Counted from the stretch's first letter, positions 1-7,223 are shown. The stretch is DNA of 18,194 bases from Candidatus Aenigmatarchaeota archaeon (GCA_025058985.1 JANXEB010000072.1:1-18194); one strand, 5' to 3'. Notes: generated from the sequence alone by a model not told the origin. Made by a program: numbers and translations.

Positions 1-95
1 TCCCTATCTTCTACTAATAAGTATCCTGCAATGCCTCCTAAGATTCCGAATGCCAATGGTAAAAGATAATAGAGTTTACTAACCTTAGTCCTCAT
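1..95 (-). CDS. Small membrane protein, N-terminus only (partial)
   Basis: An open frame starts with ATG at 95 and runs off the left edge of the window, giving about 31 residues. It begins with basic residues (Met-Arg-Thr-Lys) and continues into a hydrophobic segment with the pattern LPLAFGILGGIAGYLLVEDR. This is the start commonly seen in short archaeal membrane proteins of unknown function: one glycine-rich transmembrane helix ending in a charged Asp-Arg. The gene starts 15 bases after the superoxide dismutase stop codon on the same strand, so the two are probably co-transcribed. No function can be assigned from the fragment. Confidence 0.6.
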   Translation of the reverse strand, partial: MRTKVSKLYYLLPLAFGILGGIAGYLLVEDR

Positions 96-110
96 ATATA
101 TATTTTAATT

Positions 111-713
111 TCAAAAACTAAGTTTTGAAAATTCCTTTTCAGCATAATCGAAACTAACTATGTTCCACCAGTTTTCTATATATTTTGATCTATCGTTATA
201 ATCCAATACCCATGAATGCTCCCAAACATCTAAAGCCAAAAGAACTTTTAACCCAGAAATAGAAGCTATGTTGTGTTTTTCTATTTGAACAACTAACAAT
301 TGATTTAAAAACTGGTCAAAAACTAAAATTGCCCATCCGTTTCCTTCGCATGTTTTTGCAGCAGAAGAAAACTCTTTTTTAAAAACCTCAAAACTACCAA
401 AATCTTCTTTAATCTTATCTCCTATCTTTCCAAAAGGAATGTTTTTCCCAGTATTAGGAGGTGCCATGCTTTCCCAAAATATTACATGTAATATATGTCC
501 TGATAAGTTAAAACTCAAATCCCTTAAAGTTGCTTTAACGTCTATTTCAAGTTCTCCTCTTCTAAACTTTTCCAGCTTCTCCAATGTATTGTTTGCACCA
601 TTAACATAAGCTGCATGGTTTTTAGTATAATGCAGCTCTAGATTCTTTCTACTTATAAAAGGTTCTAGCGCATCAAAAGAATATTTTAACTTTGGAAGTT
701 CGTATCTCTTCAT
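111..713 (-). CDS. sod: Superoxide dismutase (Fe/Mn family)
   Basis: This enzyme converts superoxide to oxygen and hydrogen peroxide in the cytoplasm. At 200 residues it has the usual family length, with an N-terminal helical domain and a C-terminal alpha/beta domain. The four metal ligands are recognisable as His28, His76 (in GHILHVIFW), Asp162 and His166 (in LDVWEHSW). The Trp-Trp-Asn motif near 182-184 and the Tyr-Val-Asn-Gly-Ala segment near 36-40 are also typical. The residue that should hydrogen-bond the metal-bound solvent is His147 rather than Gln, as in iron-dependent or cambialistic SODs of Sulfolobus and mycobacteria, so iron or mixed metal use is likely (inference). The start is set by the conserved N-terminus and a TATA-like box about 26 bases upstream, implying a leaderless mRNA. 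Confidence 0.97.
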   Translation of the reverse strand: MKRYELPKLKYSFDALEPFISRKNLELHYTKNHAAYVNGANNTLEKLEKFRRGELEIDVKATLRDLSFNLSGHILHVIFWESMAPPNTGKNIPFGKIGDKIKEDFGSFEVFKKEFSSAAKTCEGNGWAILVFDQFLNQLLVVQIEKHNIASISGLKVLLALDVWEHSWVLDYNDRSKYIENWWNIVSFDYAEKEFSKLSF

Positions 714-733
714 TAATTATATTTATTTTTTAC

Positions 734-743
734 TTTTATATTT
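734..743. promoter_or_regulatory. Single TATA-like box between divergent sod and glycosyltransferase genes
   Basis: The 49-base gap between the two divergent start codons holds one strong TATA-like element, TTTTATATTT. Its centre is about 25 bases from both start codons (713 on minus, 763 on plus). Archaeal TATA boxes sit about 26 bases before the transcription start, so this one could serve both genes as leaderless transcripts. No other TATA-like site is needed. Confidence 0.5.
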
Positions 744-762
744 GGTTAAATAATTTTATCTT

Positions 763-2682
763 ATGGAAAGACAATCAGAAATTTTTATCATTATATTTTC
801 GCTAATAGTTTTTTTACTAAATTTAAGAGTAGCTTTAATTTCGCCAATAAGTTTTGGTGACGAAGGCTTTCATTCTTTCATGGCAAACTATATTGCAAAA
901 AAACTTGAATACCCTGCTTACGTTAAAGAAATAGGTGGTGAATCTTACCTTACATTTGAAAGACCTCCTTTTTGGAATATATTTGAAGCAAGTTTTATAT
1001 TTCTTTTTAGATTTATTGATGATAGTCTAATAATAAAATTTTTAACTCCTTTTCTAGTTTTTCTACTAGGAACATTTACGTATTATTTAGCAAAAAGAGC
1101 ATTTAACGAAAATATAGCCTTGATAACAGCAATAATAACAATAACAATTCCATCAATAGCTACATATTCTGTTCTGTTTTATACAGATATTCTTGCAACA
1201 TTTTTTTATTCACTTTTCTTATTTTTATTTTTAATTGGTTATAAAGAAAACAACAAAAAATTTTTAATACTAAGTTCTGTATTTGCTGGTTTATCTTTTT
1301 TAACTAAAATAAATTCTATAGTTTTATTTGCATTTTATCCATTAGCTTTCTTAATAAAAAGAAAAGACTTCCCAACATACTTACAATGTTTTATTATTTT
1401 AACTTTAGTAACATCTGGTTATTTTATAAGAAATTTTATAGAATATAAAACGCCGCTTTGTAGAGAAATTCCAATAATAGGAAAATATTTTTTAAATCTA
1501 GATAAATGTCAGTATAATGTTTATAAAAGCAAGTTTGGTTTTGAAGGTAGAGTAGAAGAAGTTGGAACTGAAGTAAGTGTTTTTAGAATGGGTTTAAATC
1601 AATATTTACAATTCGCATATGGTAATTTTGGCGTATTACCGTATTATCTTCCATTTTTTATATTCTTCGCAGGATTTCTATTTCTTATAAAAAGAAAGGA
1701 AAAGTATAGCGCTGAAATAATACTTCTAAACCTGTTGTTTTTTTTAATGATATTTTTTTCATCAACAAGTAGAGCAGAAGATACTGCAAGATATACTTTA
1801 ATATTTGTTCCAGCACTAGCTATAATACCAGCTATATTTATTGATGAATTTCTTGAAAAATGTAGGAACAAACATTTTTTATTTTCACTCTTTGTAGCTT
1901 CTCTGATTGTAATTTATTTAACAAAAAACACTTTAACAACAATAATTGGAACTATTTCAGTAATAATTATTACTGTTTCAATTCTTTATAGAAAAAACAA
2001 AACATTTTTTTCAATTATTTCATCAATAGCATCTGTATTAATAATTTCTATTGTTTTTCTTACTTCTACTTCATTAACCCATTATCTCATAAGCTTTGTA
2101 ACATTAAGTTTTTTCACTATGTTACTAATAGGTATTAATTTAAAAGAAAAATCAACAGAAAAAATAATGATGTTAACAATTGTTTACGTGATATCTGTAA
2201 TAAGTTTTTTAAACTTTAGTGATAAAAACACTATAATGGAATCTGTTAAAAGATTTTCTGATCTATTTTTTGAAGCTTGTGATTGGGTAAAACACAACTT
2301 GCCAGAAAACGCTAGATTAATGACTATATGGTCGTATAGAGCTATTTATAACTGTGAAAGAAGTGTTGCTGGAAACATAGCAGATATAAGTGTTGCAAGA
2401 GATTTGAATACATCATTAAAAACAATAAAGGAAACTGGAGTTACACATATATTTATTCAAAAATTTAGTATAGGAAATAGGGATTTGATAGAAAGCCAAC
2501 ATATGGATTTTGTTAAGTTTCTGGAATCACATCCAAATTATTTCAAAAAAATTTTTGAAAACCCTGTAAATGATACGTGTTTTGAAAATTGTTTAAACGG
2601 AGTTTACCTAGATATTTATGGAAGATGTCCCTGTGATGGTAACATAATCTATGAAGTAGACCTAACCAATTTTATTAGTTAA
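763..2682 (+). CDS. GT-C fold membrane glycosyltransferase (PMT/ArnT-like)
   Basis: This is a multi-pass membrane protein of 639 residues that probably moves a sugar from a lipid-phosphate carrier to an acceptor on the outer face of the membrane. The acidic motif FGDEGFHS (Asp33-Glu34) lies just after the first transmembrane helix, where PMT/ArnT-type GT-C enzymes have their catalytic Asp-Glu. It is followed by Arg-Pro-Pro-Phe-Trp (67-71), Tyr-Thr-Asp (140-142) and Leu-Thr-Lys (180-182), all typical of the family. About a dozen hydrophobic helices follow, then a soluble C-terminal domain from about 500. That domain ends with four close cysteines (606, 610, 622, 624) and a possible N-glycosylation sequon at Asn603. 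Substrate and acceptor cannot be named. The start agrees with a TATA-like box at 734-743 and a leaderless mRNA. Confidence 0.85.
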   Translation: MERQSEIFIIIFSLIVFLLNLRVALISPISFGDEGFHSFMANYIAKKLEYPAYVKEIGGESYLTFERPPFWNIFEASFIFLFRFIDDSLIIKFLTPFLVFLLGTFTYYLAKRAFNENIALITAIITITIPSIATYSVLFYTDILATFFYSLFLFLFLIGYKENNKKFLILSSVFAGLSFLTKINSIVLFAFYPLAFLIKRKDFPTYLQCFIILTLVTSGYFIRNFIEYKTPLCREIPIIGKYFLNLDKCQYNVYKSKFGFEGRVEEVGTEVSVFRMGLNQYLQFAYGNFGVLPYYLPFFIFFAGFLFLIKRKEKYSAEIILLNLLFFLMIFFSSTSRAEDTARYTLIFVPALAIIPAIFIDEFLEKCRNKHFLFSLFVASLIVIYLTKNTLTTIIGTISVIIITVSILYRKNKTFFSIISSIASVLIISIVFLTSTSLTHYLISFVTLSFFTMLLIGINLKEKSTEKIMMLTIVYVISVISFLNFSDKNTIMESVKRFSDLFFEACDWVKHNLPENARLMTIWSYRAIYNCERSVAGNIADISVARDLNTSLKTIKETGVTHIFIQKFSIGNRDLIESQHMDFVKFLESHPNYFKKIFENPVNDTCFENCLNGVYLDIYGRCPCDGNIIYEVDLTNFIS

Positions 2683-2698
2683 AACCAAATCTTAATTA

Positions 2699-3574
2699 AT
2701 GGTAGAAAATATAGTTAAAATATCAACAAGTATATTTGGTTATTTATCTTTTTTTCTAACAACATTATTTCCAGATCTACAAAACCACCTGAAAAAGGCA
2801 AAGTACAAAAGAATGGCCTTCGAACATATTTCGGTTTCTCTTTTTTATGGTTTAATGTCTTTCGTAGCTACCTTGCCTTTTTTTTCGATATTATCCTCTT
2901 TCCTTACAAAATCTGCAATAGTGGGATATTTACTATCAATAATAATATCTTTCTCTCTTTTTTTTGCAGTTTTTTTTATCGTTATGAATTATCCAAAAAT
3001 AATATCTAAACAAATAGCTAAACAGGTAGATGACTACTTACCATTTATAACACTCAACATGTCTCTTCTAGCGTCTTCTAAACTTCCATTTGATAAAGTG
3101 ATACTGATGGTTGGTAGATTAAAACTTCCACCAAATGTTAAAAAAGAAATTGACCCGTTTGTTTATGATATAACTAACTTTGGACTTAATGTAAGAGAAG
3201 CTATAGAAAAGGAAATAGAAAGAGTTTCTAGCGAAAACTTTAAGGAATTATTATATGGAATTTCCTCGTTATTAAGAACTGGTGGTGACTTGTCTACATT
3301 TCTCAAAGAGAAATCAAAAAGCTATATCTTAGAGTATAAAAGAAAGTTATTAGAATTTGCTAGAAAACTTGGTATATTCACGCAAATATATTTAATGTTA
3401 ATAGTGGTTGCCTCAATATTTTTAACTGTACTCCTAACTGTTTTCGGAGCAATTTCCGGTATTGGAGAAACAACAATACTTATACAATTCTTTTTAATAG
3501 TTATCGTCATACCAATGGTTTCTTTCATGTTTGTGTTTTTAATTAAATCGATAACGCCGTCTAGTTTATATTAA
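2699..3574 (+). CDS. Type II secretion F-domain membrane protein, N-terminal FlaJ/TadB-like half
   Basis: This 291-residue protein has hydrophobic segments near 9-27, 44-66, 73-98, 225-252 and 258-284, with a soluble helical region at about 100-220. That is the layout of a type II secretion/type IV pilus F domain, the membrane platform on which a secretion ATPase acts. The stretch around 110-140 (Asp-Tyr-Leu-Pro-Phe then Leu-Pro-Phe-Asp-Lys-Val) and the Arg-Thr-Gly-Gly-Asp motif near 193-197 match the repeat seen in FlaJ, TadB and TadC. Its only partner in view is the next gene, which begins directly after this stop codon in the same frame. No ATPase, pilin or peptidase gene is in the window, so archaellum, pilus or another secretion role cannot be distinguished. 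Confidence 0.8.
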   Translation: MVENIVKISTSIFGYLSFFLTTLFPDLQNHLKKAKYKRMAFEHISVSLFYGLMSFVATLPFFSILSSFLTKSAIVGYLLSIIISFSLFFAVFFIVMNYPKIISKQIAKQVDDYLPFITLNMSLLASSKLPFDKVILMVGRLKLPPNVKKEIDPFVYDITNFGLNVREAIEKEIERVSSENFKELLYGISSLLRTGGDLSTFLKEKSKSYILEYKRKLLEFARKLGIFTQIYLMLIVVASIFLTVLLTVFGAISGIGETTILIQFFLIVIVIPMVSFMFVFLIKSITPSSLY

Positions 3575-4531
3575 ATGGAGAGTAAAATAAAAATTTTAGT
3601 GATTTCTTTGATAATCTCTATTGTGTTAATACTTACTGGAATATTGTTAAACGATATAAGAATTTTAGGAAATGCTTTCATAATCTCTATAGTGATAATA
3701 ATTTTACCAATTTCTTTATTCTCTTACATGGAATTTAGAAACATAAAGGAGATGGAAGAAAAATTTCCAGATTTTCTAAGAGATATTGTTGAAAATCTAA
3801 GAGCTGGAGTACCGTTGTACCAGGCAATATATTTTTGCTCAAAAAACGAATATGGAAAAGTATTAACGAAAGAAGTTAGAAAAATAGCCAACAAAATAAG
3901 TTGGGGTATAAAACTAGAAAAAATACTAGATGAATTCTCAAAAAGATGCGTAATGAGTAAAAAACTTCCCATAGCTATACAATTGATAAAAGAAGCTTAC
4001 ACTGCTGGTGGAGATGTTGTTAATATAATTGAATATTTATCAGAAAGCTTAATAGAAATAGAAAATACGGAAAAGGAAAGAAGAAGTATTTTAAACCAAT
4101 ATGTGTTCTTGATGTATGCATTATCTATAATATTTCTTATAATAATTATTGCTTTACATAGATTTTTAATTCCGTTGTTTTCAACCACAGCAACACAAGG
4201 ATTACTTGCAGAAGCTAGAATAGAAAATCCATGTATCAACTATGACTATACAAATTTAATAGGAAACCTAGTATATGGAGATTTACCAGCTTTTATTTGT
4301 AGCTCGTTGTACTACGTATCAATACCACTTGCTATAAATTTTGAGACAACTTCATCATATTATTTAACATTATTTTTTTTAATGGTAATAGTTCAATCTA
4401 TATTCGCTGGTTTAATAATTGGAGAAGTTTCTTACGGAACATTAAGAGCAGGAATTAAGCATTCTTTTACGTTATTTTTTATAAATACTGGAATATTTAT
4501 GCTTCTAGTAGGACTAAAAATCTTAACGTAA
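3575..4531 (+). CDS. Type II secretion F-domain membrane protein, C-terminal FlaJ/TadC-like half
   Basis: This 318-residue protein is the second F-domain subunit. After two N-terminal membrane helices comes a cytoplasmic helical domain with signatures close to archaeal FlaJ: FPDFLRDIVENLRAGVPL (near 63-80), Ile-Ser-Trp-Gly-Ile (near 107-111) and Ala-Gly-Gly-Asp-Val (near 143-147). Further hydrophobic helices lie near 175-200 and 255-317. Archaeal FlaJ normally carries both F domains on one chain of about 550 residues. Here they are separate, as in TadB/TadC. The ATG follows the upstream TAA with no gap, so coupled translation of equal amounts is likely. The motor ATPase must be encoded elsewhere. 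Confidence 0.87.
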   Translation: MESKIKILVISLIISIVLILTGILLNDIRILGNAFIISIVIIILPISLFSYMEFRNIKEMEEKFPDFLRDIVENLRAGVPLYQAIYFCSKNEYGKVLTKEVRKIANKISWGIKLEKILDEFSKRCVMSKKLPIAIQLIKEAYTAGGDVVNIIEYLSESLIEIENTEKERRSILNQYVFLMYALSIIFLIIIIALHRFLIPLFSTTATQGLLAEARIENPCINYDYTNLIGNLVYGDLPAFICSSLYYVSIPLAINFETTSSYYLTLFFLMVIVQSIFAGLIIGEVSYGTLRAGIKHSFTLFFINTGIFMLLVGLKILT

Positions 4532-4532
4532 T

Positions 4533-4540
4533 AAATATAA
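4533..4540 (+). promoter_or_regulatory. TATA-like box for the pcm-histone-RPA cluster
   Basis: AAATATAA lies 23-30 bases before the ATG at 4563, the spacing expected for a leaderless archaeal transcript. A run of seven T residues follows at 4541-4547 and may also end transcription of the upstream F-domain genes. Confidence 0.45.
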
Positions 4541-4562
4541 TTTTTTTACAAATTTAGTTATC

Positions 4563-5186
4563 ATGAAAGATAGAGAAAGACTCGTTACAGAACTTAAATC
4601 TTATGGTTTTATAAAATCAAAAAAAATTGAAGAAGTTTTTTTAAAGGTTCCTAGAGAAATGTTTGTTCCAGAAAATTTAAAAGAAAGCGCATACCTAGAT
4701 GTTCCATTACCTATACCAGGTGGTGTTACAATATCTGCTCCACATATGCATGCCATCTATCTAGAAAATTTATGTTTAAAAGAAAATGAAAAGTTTTTAG
4801 AAATAGGTTGTGGCTCTGGTATTCTTCTTGCTTATGCTTGGGAAATAATTAAATCAAACTCAGTTTATGGAATAGAAATTAATAACGAAACATTTGAATT
4901 CTGTAAAAAAAACCTAGAAAAAACTGGTTATTTGGATAAAGTAAAAATATTTTTAAAAGATGGTAAAGATGGTTTGAAAGAATACGCACCTTTTGACAAA
5001 ATAGCAATAAGTGCTTCTTGTAAAAAAATTGAAAAAGTTTGGATAGATCAATTGAAAAATAACGGAAGATTAATAGCACCTTTAGGAAAACCTTATAGTT
5101 TTCAGAAACTAACAATAGTAGAAAAAATTGAAAATAAAATTAGAAAAAAAACTTTAATGGATGTTGCTTTTATTGAACTTAAGTGA
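4563..5186 (+). CDS. pcm: Protein-L-isoaspartate O-methyltransferase
   Basis: This cytoplasmic repair enzyme uses S-adenosylmethionine to methylate L-isoaspartyl residues in damaged proteins. Its 207 residues match the usual length. Family landmarks appear in order: Val-Pro-Arg-Glu-Met-Phe-Val-Pro (29-36), Ala-Tyr-Leu-Asp-Val-Pro-Leu-Pro (43-50), the substrate-binding TISAPHMHA (56-64), and the SAM-binding glycine loop FLEIGCGSG (78-86). An acidic residue in Gly-Ile-Glu-Ile-Asn (about 100-104) would bind the ribose. The start is fixed by these motifs and a TATA-like box about 26 bases upstream. The stop codon overlaps the histone start by four bases (GTGA), so the two are translationally coupled. 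Confidence 0.95.
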   Translation: MKDRERLVTELKSYGFIKSKKIEEVFLKVPREMFVPENLKESAYLDVPLPIPGGVTISAPHMHAIYLENLCLKENEKFLEIGCGSGILLAYAWEIIKSNSVYGIEINNETFEFCKKNLEKTGYLDKVKIFLKDGKDGLKEYAPFDKIAISASCKKIEKVWIDQLKNNGRLIAPLGKPYSFQKLTIVEKIENKIRKKTLMDVAFIELK

Positions 5187-5407
5187 AAGTATTTATTAGA
5201 GAAAAAACAATAAAAAAGCTAGTAAAGAAAAAAGGTGTGAAAAGAATATCAAGTAGTGCAATAAAAAAAATTATAGAATATTTAAAAAACAAAGCTACAT
5301 TAATAGTTAAAGACTGTTTAGAATATATGAAATTTTCTAATAGAAGAACTTTGTTAAAAAAAGATATTGAATTATGGAAAAGGAAGAAATTATTAAAAAA
5401 ATCTTAG
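5183..5407 (+). CDS. Archaeal single-domain histone
   Basis: This 74-residue, strongly basic protein fits one histone fold of the HMf type, which dimerises and wraps DNA. The first helix is Ile-Arg-Glu-Lys-Thr-Ile-Lys-Lys-Leu-Val. It is followed by the loop and second helix start KGVKRISSSAIKKI (17-30). The paired Arg55-Thr56 and the third helix DIELWKRKK (61-69) correspond to the archaeal Arg/Lys-Thr-Ile-x3-Asp-Ile-Glu-Leu motif. It is more lysine-rich than typical HMf-like histones. Translation starts at GTG, overlapping the methyltransferase stop. The 3' end overlaps the RPA gene by 34 bases in another frame. Confidence 0.88.
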   Translation: MKVFIREKTIKKLVKKKGVKRISSSAIKKIIEYLKNKATLIVKDCLEYMKFSNRRTLLKKDIELWKRKKLLKKS

Positions 5408-6273
5408 AAAAAACTAACTATAAAACAGAAGAAATTGAAAAAAAAGCTGAAGAAAAAAGAAAATTATTTAAAGATTTTATTTCAGAAAAAGGTATTTATT
5501 TGTTAGTTGCAAGAGAACTGGGTATAGATATAGAGAAAAATTTTGTGGAGATAAAAAATTTAATAAACGGTATGAAAAATGTTTCTTTTATAGGAAGAAT
5601 TTTTAAAATTTCTGAAATAAAAGAAATTAGAAGCTGGAAAGTTGCGAATATTTTTATTGGAGATAATACCGGTTATATAAAAATACCATTATGGAACGAG
5701 CAATGTGAGATATTAAAAACAATTAAGGTTGGAGATGTTGTTGAAGTAAACAAAGCATATGTTAAAGAAAATGTGTATGGAGATATAGAAGTTAGCTTAG
5801 GTAGATTTAGTAGTATAAGAGTATTAAATAAAAATAATATTAATTTACCAACTTCAGAAGAACTATTTAAATTATTTTTTTCAAAATCTTATAAAAAATG
5901 TAAAATAAATGAAATAAACTCTGTTGGTAACTATGAAATAGAAGGAACTGTAACAAAAATAATTAAAACTAAAAAATTTCTTTATAATTATTGTGATGTT
6001 TGTAGTGCTGTTAATTGCGATATTCATACAAACTCTAATCTAATGCTGATTTTCTCTTTAATAATAGATGACGGTTATGGGAATATTAGATGTGTTTTTT
6101 TCGAATCTGAACCTGAAAAAATAATTAAAATGAATGAATTATCAGAAGAAAATATATTAAAAGAAATAAGAAGAATGTTTTTAGGTAAAGATTTTTTAAT
6201 AAGAGGAAAAGTAAAGAAAAGTATAGATGAAAAAAATTTCGAAATAATAGTTCATTATTGTGAAAATTTATAA
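5374..6273 (+). CDS. RPA-type single-stranded DNA-binding protein (OB fold plus zinc motif)
   Basis: This 299-residue protein is an archaeal replication protein A homologue, which protects single-stranded DNA in replication and repair. The N-terminal helical region (1-60) has the usual form, with Ile-Ile-Lys-Lys-Ile-Leu-Glu then Ser-Glu-Lys-Gly and an Ala-Arg-Glu-Leu-Gly segment. An OB fold covers about 68-150, including GDNTGYIKIPLWN (96-108) and Val-Gly-Asp-Val-Val (119-123). A second OB-like region from about 186 carries a zinc-finger-like Cys207-x2-Cys210-x4-Cys215-x2-His218 set, then Asp-Asp-Gly-Tyr-Gly-Asn-Ile-Arg. The conserved N-terminus supports the ATG at 5374 despite a 34-base overlap with the histone gene. 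It is the last gene of the pcm cluster. Confidence 0.87.
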   Translation: MEKEEIIKKILEKTNYKTEEIEKKAEEKRKLFKDFISEKGIYLLVARELGIDIEKNFVEIKNLINGMKNVSFIGRIFKISEIKEIRSWKVANIFIGDNTGYIKIPLWNEQCEILKTIKVGDVVEVNKAYVKENVYGDIEVSLGRFSSIRVLNKNNINLPTSEELFKLFFSKSYKKCKINEINSVGNYEIEGTVTKIIKTKKFLYNYCDVCSAVNCDIHTNSNLMLIFSLIIDDGYGNIRCVFFESEPEKIIKMNELSEENILKEIRRMFLGKDFLIRGKVKKSIDEKNFEIIVHYCENL

Positions 6274-6343
6274 ATCTTTATAGATTAGGTTAATTGATTA
6301 TTAAAGAGGAAAATATTGTTTTGGTATTTATACTAATTTATAA

Positions 6344-6378
6344 TATAACACTGTTATAATAACATATAACAAGTTATA
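6344..6378. repeat. Two adjacent AT-rich dyads in the convergent spacer
   Basis: The 221-base spacer between RPA and the coiled-coil gene holds no gene I can support. It does hold two related palindromes: TATAACACTGTTATA at 6344-6358 and TATAACAAGTTATA at 6365-6378. The half-site TATAAC/GTTATA is shared and the centres are about 20.5 bases apart, close to two helical turns. The position between two gene ends argues against a simple operator. Protein binding, transcript ends or chance in AT-rich DNA are all possible. Confidence 0.35.
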
Positions 6379-6494
6379 GATTTAGTTTTATTAATAATAA
6401 TACCTTAGTACTTAGTTTTTAATATTTTCCTATTTTAACTAATATTAATAGAATTTTTGTTAACATTAATTTTCTAAAAATTCACAAAAATTTT

Positions 6495-6887
6495 CTAACC
6501 ATTAATATTTTTCTCATACTCTTCTATTATTTTTTTAACTTCTTCTCTTGTAACAAAACTACTTTTTAACGGATTCCATATTTCAACATATGTTTTAACT
6601 TCTTCAACCTCTTGTTTAGTTGCTAGGTTATTGATTTTTTTATCAAAGATAGAAACTTTTTCTCCAAGTAGGTTGATTGCTTCACCAAAGATTTTTAATG
6701 TTTCCTCAATTTTTCTTAATTTTTCTTCGTTTTTTTCTTTTTCCTCCTTAATTTTTTCATTAAGTTCCTTAAGTTCGTTTTCAATTCTTAAAATTTTATC
6801 TTCCACTCCTATAATTCTTAGATTCATTTCATTCAGTCTTTTAACAATTTCTGATATTATAATATTTATCTCAACTTTTTCTGCCAT
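6495..6887 (-). CDS. Coiled-coil protein of unknown function
   Basis: The 130-residue product is mostly heptad-like coiled coil from about 10 to 92, rich in Glu, Lys, Ile and Leu. A conserved-looking tail follows: Val-Glu-Ile-Trp-Asn-Pro-Leu-Lys (101-108), then Phe-Val-Thr-Arg-Glu-Glu-Val and a final amphipathic helix. I recognise this tail as common in small proteins of nanoarchaeal and related genomes, but no function is known to me. There are no membrane segments or catalytic motifs. The ATG lies only 12 bases past the 3' end of the SRP RNA on the same strand and has no TATA box at the proper distance. It is therefore probably expressed by read-through from the RNA gene. Confidence 0.75.
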   Translation of the reverse strand: MAEKVEINIIISEIVKRLNEMNLRIIGVEDKILRIENELKELNEKIKEEKEKNEEKLRKIEETLKIFGEAINLLGEKVSIFDKKINNLATKQEVEEVKTYVEIWNPLKSSFVTREEVKKIIEEYEKNING

Positions 6888-6899
6888 TTTAGTTTTAAA

Positions 6900-7167
6900 G
6901 GGAGAGAGCCTCTGCTCGATAAAACGTGTATATGGGATTTATATTGAGCATTCTTAACCACGTTAACTTACAAGCATGGTTAATACAACTTACTCTTGCT
7001 ACCTTCCGGTCCTGGGAGATTTGTTGTATTAACCATCCTGTAAGGCGCGGCATCATCGTTATCTCAATAGATCCCATATACACGTTTTACCTTACAAAGG
7101 CTTTCGAGTCGGCCATATGGACCGTTTGCCGATGTAGGTGAGGCCCAGCCACCCAGCTCTATCCCCC
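6900..7167 (-). ncRNA. Signal recognition particle RNA (7S RNA)
   Basis: This is the RNA scaffold of the SRP, which targets nascent membrane proteins. Read on the minus strand, the helix 8 core CCAGGACCGGAAGGTAGCA (7015 down to 6997) carries the GGAA tetraloop and the asymmetric-loop sequences bound by SRP54. Its base is a perfect 12-bp stem (6978-6989 with 7023-7034). The long helix 5 has a perfect 18-bp arm pair (6921-6938 with 7071-7088). The 5' GGGGGATAGAGC pairs with the 3' GCTCTCTCCC, forming the archaeal helix 1 with a two-base AU bulge. The 5' third has the Alu-domain look (TGGGTGGCTGGGCC, then CGGCAAACGG). The GC-rich block stands out from the AT-rich surroundings. Ends are set by helix 1 and may be off by a few bases. 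Confidence 0.95.
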
Positions 7168-7186
7168 TTTTTTACTATAAATTTAA

Positions 7187-7204
7187 TTAAATTTATTTTT
7201 AAAT
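7187..7204. promoter_or_regulatory. Shared AT-rich promoter between SRP RNA and TBP
   Basis: The start of the SRP RNA (7167, minus) and the TBP start codon (7224, plus) are 56 bases apart. The AT-only stretch AATTTATTTTTAAAT lies near the midpoint, roughly 25-30 bases from both starts. It could supply one box for both directions, as between sod and the glycosyltransferase. The exact box is uncertain because the whole region is A/T. Confidence 0.35.
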
Positions 7205-7223
7205 CAATAGTAAATAATTATAG

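Noticed and set aside
3572..3577. Possible sequencing error or pseudogene at the TAA between the two F-domain genes
   Set aside because: Each half has its own membrane helices and ATG and fits TadB/TadC organisation. Listed as a finding rather than as a broken gene.
6631..6957. A 108-codon Ser/Phe/Ile-rich frame on the plus strand
   Set aside because: It is the antisense image of the coiled-coil gene (Glu/Lys codons read backwards) and runs into the SRP RNA.
6920..7090. Long 18-bp inverted repeat that could suggest an insertion-sequence end or attachment site
   Set aside because: It is helix 5 of the SRP RNA, and no transposase or target duplication is present.
6895..7141. Open frames of 62 and 71 codons on both strands across 6895-7141
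   Set aside because: They lie inside the SRP RNA. The sequence is explained by helix 5 and helix 8 base pairing, and the peptides resemble no protein.
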